64,000 nucleotides of DNA. Source: Bryum argenteum. Its lineage: Eukaryota; Streptophyta; Bryopsida; Bryales; Bryaceae. Each line of letters starts with the position of its first letter. The stretch's first letter is position 1. The stretch covers positions 2,730,501 through 2,794,500 of the forward strand of contig CM073325.1 in NCBI GenBank assembly GCA_037043015.1. The letters are read 5' to 3'. Position numbers and translations under genes: made by a program. The notes under the pieces were generated by a model. That model was not told the DNA's origin. It saw only the letters and a list, made by a program, of their open reading frames with translations, and did not search any database. Shown here one piece after another: positions 27,990 through 39,371 of the stretch.

Positions 27990-30900
27990 CAATGCACAAA
28001 CCTTGCGTATAGTGCAATTTAGGTCTACCAAGGGGACAGATTGTGAGAAGGGTTGGAATTCACACGCATACAAAACTGTATCCGGGACAAAATCATGAGT
28101 TTGACAAAGAGAAATACGGGGAATCAAGGATTACTCACAATTGAGCAGAAAATAATGACAAACAGGAGAAACAATGTTGAATTGAAACGGACACAATGTC
28201 ACGCATAGATCAAGAAACTTATTGACATAATCCCAACTTACAGCGGTGATCAGCTAGGATTGCTTGCAGCTACGACAACCTCGAAGCTGCCTGTTAGACG
28301 CCAAACCTGACGTAATACCGGGGCGTCGCGAAAAGCTTTCTGAAAGTCACCGTATGTCAAGTGAGAAGGAGACAGTTGCGAAAAGATTTCTGAAAGTCAC
28401 CGTATGCCAAGTGAGAAGGAGACAGTCCGGAAAAACTCTACTCCGTTCGGATGCAGACTAACCCACAGACTCGACTTTGAGGTAGGAGAAGAAAAGTCGT
28501 GTCTAAGGTGCACTCGTCATCATACGCTTATGGGTACCGCATCGAGACCCTAATCTGTTATAGGAAACAGCGGCAGATAGTAGTGCATAGTAGTATGACT
28601 TAGGAAGTCCCAACCGTGTCAGCAATCTAAACTATCACCTTGTGAAACGAGAATGGATTATCATGAATACCAAGAAAGAGCCGGACTCTGTCTTGCACTC
28701 TACCTCTTGCCCGCAGTATAATCAATGGTACTAAGCAATTGGTTGGTTAGTTGTGCACTATTTCACGTGATTGATATCGTTCAATAAACAATATCATGCA
28801 ATGTGTGACGTACCTGATCCACCTAGAAAATACATGATAAAACGCAGAGAAAAGCAAAACAAGGCTTATCATTCCTGAGCTGCCCATGCAAGTGAAACGA
28901 ATTACTGCGAATAAAAATGGGAGTTTTAGATGGTCCGGGAACTGGAAAACTCGCACCTTCAATATGAAAAAACACACAACAATTCTGTAGTTTTTTTGTG
29001 TAGGTGTGTGTTTTTGGAGCTGAAGATTTGAGGGTTTCTAGGGGAGTTGCAATTTTCTGCTGTGGGAAAGTGCGAGGTAGCTAACCAGTAGTGGTGGTGG
29101 CGAATGTACATTGAAAGCGATCGGTCTCAGCATTGATTGTGGCCCAGGGGTGGGTCATCAGAGCTTCTTTAATAACTGCCACCAACTCAGAACATCAACA
29201 ACAACGCCCACCGTACGTTATCATACATGAGCTTCATTGTGTATCTATGGGCATGTTATGTTTCCTTTTCTCATGATAATTGCTCCTCCTTTTTTTTTAT
29301 CATAGAAAACATGTCTTTGAAAAAACCACCTCTTCAGCATTGCACTATCGAAAGTCTGTCTCTGATATGTTAAAAGAAAAAAGAACAATACATGGGTCCC
29401 AGAGGGAATTCCACAGGCTTGCACATTATTGGGTTCAACATTAAAAAATAAAAATTCCACTGGCTAAAAATCCTTTCACTTGTTACAGTTACTCACTTTT
29501 TCTCTAGGTTGTAGGCAGACGTTGCCTATATATCATCGGCCTCATATATATTTGTTGTGTTCCTGTATAAAGGGCGCCCTACTGCAACGTTTGGGGATGG
29601 ATGGGCTACCAACTGTTGTAGAAATCGTTGAGAACTTAGAGTATTTCCCGCCTCGAGGAGTGAAGAGGTCACGGTAGGACTGTCGGGAACTGTACAAGTG
29701 CTGTGCGGGTGGTTTGACGAGTGCTTCGGTGGAGGCTGTTTGTGCCAGTTTCAAGGCTTATTGTCATCTGGACTTTGGAGTGACTACCGTTTGGAGCCTC
29801 CTGTGAGATGAGGTATTTCTGAACGAAGTTGTAACTTGTACGTTGGAGGTGCTCGAGGTTTGCTCGGATACGGTCAGTTCATTTTTAGCGAGCGGTGTAT
29901 CCGAACGCGGGAAACATACTGAACGCAGCAGTTTTGTTGTTGAAGGCCTTCGTCCAGAATTTGACGGTTTAATCAGGGATTTCGAAGAGGGCTAGTGGCA
30001 CAAACGTTAGTGGTTTTCTCCAACAACGATCTATCTTGAGAAAACGATTCACTCTTCATGAGTACTCTGCTTGTAATCTCCGTGATGCATGGTTCCTTCA
30101 TCGTCTCTTACGATGTACTCTTTTGGTAAATTTAGCGATTAGGTTTGTTTTCTGAGTGTTGAATTGCTGATGTGGACAGAAAGCCGGACTTGCGGGAGAT
30201 AGCCAGTATAACCCTAGAGCGACTAGCCATCAAAGCTCGAATTGTCGGAGCAAGCCACGTCAATCATCTGGACGACATAGTTACCCACGTGATAAACTGA
30301 TAACATATCATAGGGAAAACAAGGAGAACTTTGCGGCTTGACTAGGTGGTAAGAAGGTGACTGTACAGACTAGTACCATCTGATTTGATTTATTTAGTTC
30401 TCTTGGGGCGCAATGTCTGATTAGCTAGAATTGTTCGCTCTTCGGCCCTAATTTTCACGAAAAGTCGTTTTTTCCTTAAGTCTTTGCAGTCTCGAAGGTC
30501 CACGAACAACAAGGGTTCTAGGGTAAGCGGGAGGGAAAATTGATTGAACAAACATCTGAGATGGAGAGGTTCGTGAAACTTTCCTCCTTCCCCAGTCTAG
30601 AAACGTCTCAACTGTTCCACTTTTCTCGTTTCTTGTCATGTACAGAACTATGTCTTAGTTTGTAGTAAATTTGTTTATTGTGACAGATGGTCTCTATCCT
30701 CGAGGTCCCAAAATTTGCCTTTTCAGAATTTGGTGCCAAAAAACATCGTGAGTGACAAAACTTGGTGTTGCATGTGCGTTGCCAACGGAATATTGCCGTG
30801 ATGCAGTCTAGAAGCAAAATCCCGGAAGACAACTGGTGTAAGGGGGAACTCGCAGCTTCAGTCTTTTTTCAACACTTCAGGGCAACGGATGTTCATGGAC

Positions 30901-31212
30901 TTTGAAATAGAGATCTTCATGGTGGACTTCTGACTTCTGACCTGTGTCATTAGTTGGTGAGCAAGGAGTTTTGACTTTTGACACGCACTTCGGCAGCAAA
31001 ATAGAAAGGTGAGACTGTCGTGGAATTATCCGGGAATGGCTTGAATTATGCTATGTTAGATACCATATGTAGTCGTTCTATTTGTGATTTATGATTCATG
31101 TCACAATAAACTATATGTATACCGTGTTTCCTCGATCATAACCATCCTAAGGCTTGCAGCGTCGTCGATTACCTTCTTGATCGTTGCATCTCTTTCATTT
31201 ACGGGATGACAG
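27990..31212. promoter_or_regulatory. Region between the two divergent CACTA genes
   Basis: About 3.2 kb separating the minus-strand accessory gene from the plus-strand transposase gene. It should hold two promoters and non-coding first exons. No domain-bearing reading frame was found; the first transposase coding exon may be preceded by a missing start exon here. A motif GTGTTGAATT--T-ATGTGGACAGAAAGCCG near 30158 recurs at about 33685 in the transposase intron. Confidence 0.45.
28329..28428 (+). repeat. 50-bp tandem duplication
   Basis: 28329-28378 and 28379-28428 are near-identical (CGAAAAG-TTTCTGAAAGTCA, then CCGTATG-CAAGTGAGAAGG), with about four differences. The unit is not a multiple of three, so the open frame across it is not protein-like. 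Confidence 0.9.
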
Positions 31213-31680
31213 AGGGGGTTCGAGGATCACGAGGAGATAGAGTTTTGCATAAATCGGCATGAGGCATCGTCGTTTGGGTCTTTGCGTTCCATATTGAACG
31301 TAGCATTTGCAGACGCATGGGGATACCCGAGAGTACCGTGCGCGTGCTCAAGGTGCAAGGGAGGACGGATTCGTAAATCAGAGACAATAACAAAACACCA
31401 CCGGCGTTATGGTCGGGACCCTTTCCTGCCCCACCCAGTGATTGTGAGTTTCACAAATCTCTACGGTTTGGTTTATTGGTCTAATAATCGTGTATAATCT
31501 AGCATGAAATCCTCTTCAGATTAAGAGTCAATTCCCTTGGCATTGTTAGTTAGCGCTACTTCAAATTCTCTGAGACCCCCGGTAATTTCTTTATTGTGAG
31601 TCTATATTCTCCTCTTTTCTAGTAATAAGTTAAGAGTACCTTGCCATATCTCTGTTTTGTTTCAAAGTAGATAGTATTGA

Positions 31681-32011
31681 CACAGTAGAGAAATCCGCTA
31701 AGTAGTGCGGACTGGGGATCAAAACACCCAATTTTTGTCGGACTAGGGACCGAAACGTCAAACTGGGCATCAAAATCGAATCGGGGACTAAATCAGGCAC
31801 TAGAATCGAATCGGGGGACCAAACTCAGAAATGCACCGATCGCGATGGTTTTCTGAGTTTGGTCTCCACTTCGACTAGTTTGGTCCCCATTTTGGTACAT
31901 TTGGTCCCTAATTTTCTTTACATAGCGGACAACCGAAAAGTGGGCACGAAACGACGAATTGGGGACGAACTGGGGTCCAAATTGGGGACTACTTAGCGGA
32001 TTTCTGTAGTG
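31681..32011. mobile_element. CACTA-type MITE inside the first transposase intron
   Basis: The left end CACAGTAGAGAAATCCGCTAAG and the right end, complement CACTACAGAAATCCGCTAAGTAGT, form an inverted repeat of about 24 bp with a 2-bp indel and one mismatch. The interior is a second hairpin around GGGGACCAAACTCAGAAA (about 31815) and TTTTCTGAGTTTGGTCTCC (about 31850), with several GGGGAC-AAA / TTGGTCCCC words like the subterminal repeats of CACTA elements. TAGAGAAATCC is identical to the left end of the 12.8-kb element. No 3-bp duplication is evident. It lies wholly in the intron 31444-32050, ending 39 bp before the acceptor. Confidence 0.78.
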
Positions 32012-33565
32012 CTAAACTGCTAATGGATTTAAATGAAAATTTTTGTGCAGTCAGTAGAGGGGCGTCCACTCAGAGGCCCTGTACGAGATCCAGATTACAT
32101 TTGCGGAGGAGACACATCAGATGGTGATAACGACATAGCCGACTCTCAATTCGAAGAGCCACTTCCTGTCCAAGTACGCCGGATGGCTTACGAGGCCTAC
32201 GGCAGGGCAGACTCGCTCCACCGGGCTTCAAGCGAGGACATTATGGCTGACTTGTCACCTCAGGATGTCGGTCAAGATAATCAAGAGGACAATGTAGACT
32301 TCGAAAATCTCATGCACGAGTGTATGGAGCCCGTCTATGCGAATTCCAAGGAGAGCAGAATGCAATTTTGCATAGTCCTCATGACACTAACCACAGTCCA
32401 CGGGGTGTCAGATTCGTTCTTAACGGCGTTACTTACCTACATCGCAGGGACGTTACTGCCTAGGAGTAACTCTTTGCCCAGAACCTCGTATGAGTTGAAG
32501 AGCATGGTACGAAGGATTGGCCTCGAGCACGAGCAAATACACTCATGTCCCAACGGGCACATTCTGTATGAAGGAGAAATTAATAGTGAGCTCTCGGAAT
32601 GTCCCAGTGTCATCACCCGAGGTATGTGCCGGATCTTCATCTGTCCCGTTCATAGTGACTCGATATTTTCCACTCGATTCCAAAGCTACTTCGGATATAC
32701 AAATGTCCAAATGTAGCCAACCTTTTGAACCACTTTGACGGGGCCGATTCAGGGCAGACGGTGATGTCTTCTATAGTAGACAGCTTTCAATGGAAAGAAA
32801 TTTCTAGACTGTACCCTGAATTCCAGAACCTTTCCAATAGCCTTAGACTAGGATTGATCGCGGATGGGGTATGCCCTCACGGCAATCAGAGCTCCAAACA
32901 TAGCACATGGATTGTGCTTACAGCCATATATAATTTTCCACCTTGGCTGGCCACAAAGAACTTTTTCCTAAACCTCTCACTTCTGATCCCGGGACCCAAA
33001 GCCCCCACCTCGGACACAATCGATGTTTACTTGAAGCCGTTAGTCCGAGACTTACTACAGTTGTGGGAAGGTGTGCCAGCATTAGACATGAGCAGACCAT
33101 TAGGACATCGCTCCTTCACGTTGAGGGCAATGCTAATCTGGAGTGTCCACGACTTTCCAGCTTTTGGGTTAATTTCAGGGCAAACGGTAAAGGGCTATGT
33201 AGCTTGTCCAATTTGCGGCAGTGAGACAATATCTGAATATTCAAAGCCACTGCGGAAAATGGTTTATATGGGTGCCCGCAGATTCTTACCTCCCGGGCAC
33301 AGGTTCCGCCGCTGTTCTGCTGCTTTCAATGGCGCTCCCGAACATAATACAGCACCTCAGCGACGCAGTGGAAGCATTTTGTTGGAGCAGGGACGAGCAA
33401 GGGCGGAGTGGCTGAGAAATGGTGGTATCGAAGATAGTGACGACGATCCTGTAAAGGCCCACGGAGTGAAACGCACGAGTATACTGTTTGCCCTTCCCTA
33501 TTGGCAGGTAACTTTTCCGACCCCGACTTACGCTTGTAAAGCTCCATTTGGTCATGCATTGTGGC

Positions 33566-33815
33566 TAATTCCACATGGCCTTTCATATCATTTATCCGAA
33601 CAGTCCATGTTCTATTCGCCGTGTAGGCGTGTACGTAGTATTGGCATGCTTTTCTCAGCGTTTATTTTGAAGCTCTTCATAGTGTTGAATTCCTAATGTG
33701 GACAGAAAGCCGTCCGGACTAATTCCACATGGCCTTTCAGATCATTTATCCGAACAGTCCATGTTCTTTTCGCCGTGTATGTAGTATTGACATGCTTTTC
33801 TCAGCGTTTATTGCG
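33566..33815 (+). repeat. 154-bp-offset direct duplication in a transposase intron
   Basis: 33566-33660 and 33720-33810 are near-identical (TAATTCCACATGGCCTTTCA, ATCCGAACAGTCCATGTTCT, CATGCTTTTCTCAGCGTTTA). They lie in intron 33508-34355 of the TNP2-type gene. Confidence 0.85.
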
Positions 33816-36452
33816 AATCTCCTTATAGTTTGTATTCCGAGGCTTGTTGATCCGTCGTCGTCTAATTTATATTTGCAAACACACTCCTAAACCTCTTTAG
33901 CTCTCTACGGCTTCACATCATCGAAGGTTTACAGCGAATTGTCTCGGATTATTTTTGTCTTCGATAATCCCAATTATCCACAGTGTCTCTATCTTGTGTG
34001 TGTGTTCGTGTTACAGTGCTGATGGTCGTTGCTGTAGGATTTTATCATGTGAAACACTTGTCGATTTGAATCTTGATGTTTCCACACATTTATGTGGCGC
34101 TTTTATAATCTCCTCTGTTTCCCCATTTGTCTTTTTTTTTATTACTTATTTTTTTATTCACTTTATTTAAGTGTGTTCCGTCTGAATGTTAATCCAGAGT
34201 GCAATGGTGTCTTCCTGTATTCTTTGGCCGGCGACTTATTCGTTTCATCTTCATTATTCAGAAGTAAAATCCACCTCTTCATCCCAAATGCATCCGAAGT
34301 TCTAGTAACATTTCCCGGAAATGTAACATTACCTGTACTTTTGTATCATGCGCAGGAACTCCCAGTCAGAAATCTCGTAGACGTAATGCACGTTGAGAAG
34401 AACGTGGCTGAAAATTTAATCAAAACTCTCTTCGGGGAGAAGGATGGACCAAATGTCAGGATCGACATGCAACAAAGGAATATCCGTCGGCACTTGTGGA
34501 TTCAACGTGTCCCAGGGCAGCAGAATCGCGTCTTTATTCCGGATGCGCCGTATGTATTGACGAAAGAGCAGCGAGGAATCTTCTTGGACACCTTGCAAAA
34601 AATTCGCCTTCCTTCGCACTACTCCAGTTCCATGCTGACCAAGATCTCGAATGGGAAGCTTACAGGTTTAAAATCGCATGATTATCATGTTCTCCTTCAC
34701 GATTTGATGCCACTTTGCATGCGCACTTGTGGGTGTAGCCACATGACGGTAGTAGTCATTAGAGTCAGTAGGCTATTCAAAAAAATTTGTGCAAAGACTG
34801 TGGATTCCGCCGAGAGAGAGAGTCTGTTCAATGAGTGTGCCGAAACATTGTGCATGCTTGAGAAGGAGCTTCCTCCAGCATTCTTCGATATCATTATCCA
34901 TTTGTGCCTCCATCTTGTCGAGGAACTATTCTTGTGTGGTCCCATTCATGTCAGATGGATGTACCCTTTTGAAAGATATTATAAAACTTTAAAAGGGTAC
35001 GTCCGGCAACACGAAAAACCCGAGGGGTGTATGGCCAAGGGGTACGAGGTCTCAGAGGCGTGTGGCTTTGCAAGTGAATATCTGGGGGAGTCTCATTCCA
35101 CGATGAAACGTGTTTGGGACAGCGAAGAGGAACCTACGATGACGGACATGATTCTAGAGGGTAAACCAAAAGACCGTTTGCTTGATCAACAGCTACTACA
35201 CCACATATATGACTTTGTTCTAGACAACCTGGCCGTGGTAGAGCCACAGAGACAGTAAGCTCTAAGTCGTTGCATTTTGTTGGCTGGTGGATTCTGTCTA
35301 TCTCGTAGCAATGTACTAAATTGCTTTGCATTTGTTCTGATTGGCTCAAATTTACAGCTGTGGCTTACCTTCTCTAAATGATGGAGCAGCCTGATTGAGT
35401 TGCCGATGTTTGTCCATTGAGATGTTTATGAAACAGCAGCCTAGAATTAATGAACATTTTGTGTTGCATACGCAGGGAGTACCACCTCCTGGTAGCAGAG
35501 AGGAACTCTGCCCGACTCCGATGGAGATCTAGGCACCCTGGACGCTCCGGCTCGCGTGCCCCTAACTTCCCTCCTGAACTCATGGAATTAGAACCATTTG
35601 GTGTTTGGCTCCGTGAACAAGTTCGTTCTTTGGCAACAGACGGGATCCCTATTGATGATACAGTTGAAGCCCTCTCCAAATTCCCTTCAGTATCCGCAAC
35701 GCGGTGGCGCTCTATGTACGCGTATGGCTTCCACTATCGAGTGAGAAGCGCGGAATCTAGAATGAAGACCTCAGATGCTGGGATAGCAGCCACCTTCCTT
35801 AGGGAGTGCAAATCCGGAATCCGGGATACTAACCCTGTCATTGCAGCAGTCGAGTACGTAGGGTACCTGGATGAAATTATCGAGCTCAATTACGGAATTC
35901 TACGACATGTTGTTTGCATAGGGAGCTGGGTCAAAGCGAACTACCGTGGCCCCTTTGCAACAGTGAAGCGTGATGAGTGGGGGTTCACGATTGCAAATTT
36001 CCAGCGGATGGTCCCATTTGGCAGGGACTCCTTCGCATTGCCTTCGCAAATGCAGTTGGTTTTTTATTGTGATTGCGCCGAACTTCCCGGTTGGAAGGTG
36101 GTTGTCCGCACAGAGGCACGAGGGAAGCGTGTCACCAACACGGGTGCGGATGTAGAAGATGGAAACCTTTTCTGCCCTGGACGGGACAGTGATTTCGCAG
36201 GTCTGCAAATCCCTGAATTTGTCCAGGAGGCTTCGCAACCCCCTTCTGCCAATGGCCGTGTTATTAGAGTCTTGGAGATATCTGAGGACATTGGCCCTGA
36301 GTTGCCGGAGATGTTCGACAACGACCTCGGTGCTTCAAGCGAAGATAACTGATTGTTTTGCTAGGTTTTCTTTACTGTCATAGCTTCTGTTTTTGAACAA
36401 TATTTTTGAGTAGAGGCTCTAATTTTGTTGTTTAGCAGGTCAAGCTTTTCGA

Positions 36453-36471
36453 GTCACCACTTCGTGGTGAC
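36453..36471. repeat. Short perfect hairpin near the CACTA right end
   Basis: GTCACCAC and GTGGTGAC with a TTC loop, 101 bp after the transposase stop and about 320 bp inside the right terminus. GTCACCAC also occurs near 24491, about 500 bp inside the left terminus. It may be a subterminal binding motif, but two occurrences are weak evidence. Confidence 0.4.
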
Positions 36472-36795
36472 ACTTTGAGATTAATCATGGTCTAGAATTG
36501 TGTGTTTCACCTACCGTAGACATAAACCATGTTCTTATGTCATCAGCTTCAAATTCTATACGGGAAGTGAAATATGTATATTTATGTATTTACTAATTAT
36601 TTGCCACTTCGCCTCCACGTCGACAACAACCTTTTGAATCAAGTGACACCCAACACTTATCACTTGTTTAGACAAACCCCTCGACTATGAAGTTAACTCC
36701 AGTCCGTGAACCAACTAGAGAACCCTTGCACTGTTACTTCCAAGAGATTCCTCTTGTTTTCTAGTTGTTATCAACATGTGATTCTAGTAGTGAAA

Positions 36796-38756
36796 GAAGG
36801 TTTGCCGCTAGATGCCCCCACCGTCATGGTGCAGCTTTCAGTCACAGAGCTGTCGTGTTCGTTGTTCGCTTGATTGTCCTGTGCAATGCCAGTGCAGTGA
36901 GCCCACAAGAAAAAGAAAATTCCCTTGCTCGCACTCAGATCGACTCTCGTTCCCTTCCTAAAGTGCCCTCCAGCGAGCCGGTGCAGTACAAACTCCGCTT
37001 TGACCCGGCTCACCGGCTGCTATGAAGTATGAACCTCTAGAGCTAGCTAACTTGTGTTTGATTTCATTCCTTTCTCTCTGAGATTTGGTCAGTGTAAGGG
37101 AGAGTGCTCTAAAATGAAGCGGTACCAATAATGGAGCTCTATGCTAGGCTTCTTCACCCGCATGTATACAACCGCAGTTCGTAAAGGCAGAATTCATAGA
37201 GGTGGCATCTCCCTATTGGCCGAAGGAAGGAAGCGTGATTATTTTCCATAGTGACGCCTTCCTTGGCGTTATGTAGTAGGTAACTCAAAAGGAGCCCTTG
37301 GTTATGGAAAATAACTAGTGGGGCATCCTTCCAAGTCGCGTGAGCGGTGAGGGAGGTGCCCCAATGGATATGTGGCACGCAGGCCCCAACCTTTCTCTAT
37401 GCAGTCACTACACAAGACCGCTCTTCTAAAGCTTTGAACGCCTACGATTGATCAGAGTCGCACGAAAGCTTCGAACGCATACGATTGATCGGATTCGTAT
37501 GACTAGGCTGTAGAACAAATTTTTCCAACCCTAAATCCCTGGTAGTTTCTTGAGACGCACTTTCACACCAAGTCATACTTCGTTCGCCAAAGTAGCCTTC
37601 CAAACCTTCCATGTAGTTGACCAATTGCACGATAAGCTTACTCTCCATTGCCTGCCTACAGTGTAGAATGACCCTTTCTATGGGCGTGGACAGGACATCC
37701 CTCAAGCTGGAACTTACCCCAGCACCTGCCCGCCCATACTCCCGACCCAGCCAAAAAACAACATTTTTATTTTTATTTTCATTTTTTGAGGCCTTTAACT
37801 ACTTATTTTGAAATTTTGAGTTCAAAATGGGATCTAAGACTCCATTTTACCCCTAAGAGACCCTACCATGGTATCATGGATGACATCAACAATTAAAAAA
37901 TAGGAGGCAGATTTACTTCCAAATTTTTATATGGCCGGGCACGGAGGCAGGGACTCTGGTAAGTCCCAACTCTAGGATGTCCTGCTTACTCGCTTTCGGG
38001 CAATGGTTCGTGGCAGCTACCAAGGAGGCACCCTAGAATCCGTGGGGACCTTCCAAGGCCGTTTTTGATAATTTTAAATTCAAATTTGAGGTCTGCGACC
38101 CCAAGTTACCCCTTGGAAGCCTACTCCTTGGCATTTAATGTCTATACATCAAAAATTTAAGGGGCTCATTACCCCTCCTCCATCCTCCTTGGTAGTTGCT
38201 ACGAACGCTTACCCCTCGCTTTCTATGAAGGGTTCCGCAAAGTTTTTCACCGCTATGCCCTCACTTTGAGGTCCATTTGTGAGTAGAAATGAAGTAGATT
38301 CTTGCAAACTGTGCACACAACTTTTGTCAAGGATTGGGATTCTCAATAAGAAAGTCTGGCACGACACGCTGGAAGTCACTTTACACGAAATGACCAATGG
38401 GAGGCGACCACCTGGGCTGTAGTATGCAATGTTATATTAATTAAGGCTATGCTTATATAAGCAAGAAATCTTAAGAGCCAATGCCAGGAATGTATGAGAG
38501 TATCATGAACAGACTCAGGATCATGCACGTGGGGCCATTCAGCTGGGACGACAATCACTGCTCCTCATCCGGCGCATGTTCTTTGGTCTCAATTGTATTT
38601 TAATTTGCTGTACTTTGTCAATGCTACAAGGTGTCCCTTTACACTATGGATCAAGAGTCATGACCAAGAAAATCAAAATCCTTTCCATGATTATGGCGGT
38701 CCATGATAAATCTGAGCGGCTTGGTCACTTTTGGAGTGTAGAGTGGATTTGGACTG
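36796..38756. other. Intergenic, no gene recognised
   Basis: Short repeats only. A GAACGC-TACGATTGATC unit is duplicated at about 37437-37460 and 37473-37497. Related segments at about 37780-37900 and 38050-38150 (TTTTAAATTCAAA / TTTTGAGTTCAAA followed by TTACCCC) suggest an old duplicated repeat. Confidence 0.5.
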
Positions 38757-39087
38757 TTAACCCTTAAACGTCAGGCTATACGGATTTGGGCAGCCCAGTA
38801 TTGGATCACAGCATCTTTTGGACTTGGGCATCATGAATGATCCAATCAATGATGAGCTTGCAACCTCCTACAAGTATTGTACAACCCCAACCTACCTACC
38901 ACAATCCTTTCAAAGCACAAAATCACTCATACAAATTGTGATTTGAATTCTAAAATTTCACTTTTTGAATGCATCAGACGAAGGTGACCAGTTTGACATC
39001 AAAATATAAGTTGAGTACATTGAGAGCTACAGAGGAGATTCTGTTGGAAAATGACCCCTTGGGTCACCTTGGGCGTTTAAGGGTTAA
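38757..39087 (+). mobile_element. TTAA-flanked MITE (piggyBac-like), copy B
   Basis: TTAA at 38757-38760 and 39084-39087. The element (38761-39083, 323 bp) starts CCCTTAAACGTC and ends GGGCGTTTAAGGG. The interior is about the same as copy A at 9826-10195 but lacks its internal duplication. It carries the same TGACCCCT--GGGTCACC subterminal hairpin near the right end. Two independent insertions of one family, each with TTAA on both sides, confirm the boundaries. Confidence 0.92.
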
Positions 39088-39371
39088 GCTCAATTTTCTA
39101 ATATAAATCCTCTCTTACCCTCTCCTTTTCCTCCTAATTGAACACTAGTCAATCAATGAATTTTCAGCCTCATGGTCTTTTTGATTGTAGTTGAGTCGAG
39201 GTAATTGCTTAGACTCAACTATAATCAAGGAGACCATAAAAACATTATCCACAATGTAAACTTTAGCATACTTTGGAGACTTCACTATATATAGTTGGGT
39301 GGACTGAAATACTTTGGGAGTAGATTCTATGTAAACATATCCTTGATTCACTTAGGGATAAGAATCATTAG

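Larger units (their letters stand above)
31213..36352 (+). pseudogene. TNP2-type CACTA transposase, frameshifted
   Basis: Transposase of En/Spm elements, acting on element ends in the nucleus. Exons: about 31213-31443, 32051 to about 33507, 34356-35254, 35476-36352; introns GTGAGT...GTGCAG, GTAACT...GCGCAG and GTAAGC...ACGCAG fit phases 0, 0, 2. Exon 1 has the Cys-rich VPCACSRCKG of the transposase-associated N terminus. Exon 2 has SDSFLTALLTYI, RIGLEHEQIHSCPNGHILY, IYNFPPWL, LSLLIPGPKAP, IDVYLKPLV, LRAMLIWSVHDFPAFG and GYVACPICG. Exon 3 has VDVMHVEKNVAENLI and the DUF4218 motif GPIHVRWMYPFERYYKTLK. Exon 4 matches the DUF4216-type C-terminal region (FATVKRDEWGFTIANF, MQLVFYCDCAELPGWKVVV). Two apparent single-base shifts disrupt exon 2: one near 32615-32640 and one at about 32676, inside the conserved RYFPL-IPKL block. 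The true start codon was not found; exon 1 opens after an acceptor-like AG at 31212. Confidence 0.9.
23993..36795. mobile_element. Candidate 12.8-kb CACTA (En/Spm) transposon
   Basis: The left end at 23996 reads CACTACTAGAGAAATCC. The right end at 36792 reads TCTAGTAGTG, the exact complement of the first 10 bases. Both are flanked by AAA (23993-23995 and 36793-36795), the 3-bp duplication expected of CACTA elements. The interval contains both gene types of this superfamily: a TNP2-like transposase on the plus strand (31213-36352) and an En/Spm-type accessory gene on the minus strand (25172-27989), transcribed divergently from a shared region of about 3.2 kb. Both genes carry frameshifts, so this copy is probably no longer autonomous. 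The short AAA duplication could be chance; an alternative right end is the GGATTTCTGTAGTG at 32011, which matches the left end over more bases but has no matching duplication. Confidence 0.72.

Noticed and set aside
28329-28428. Two-unit CRISPR-like array
   Set aside because: It is a direct tandem duplication without spacers in a plant nuclear genome.
23996-32011. Alternative CACTA element from 23996 to 32011
   Set aside because: The end sequences match well, but the 3-bp flanks differ (AAA and CTA) and this would exclude most of the transposase gene. Kept only as an alternative.
32621-32654. GTATGT...ATAG as a 34-bp intron in the TNP2-like gene
   Set aside because: Too short for a plant spliceosomal intron. 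A frameshift is simpler.
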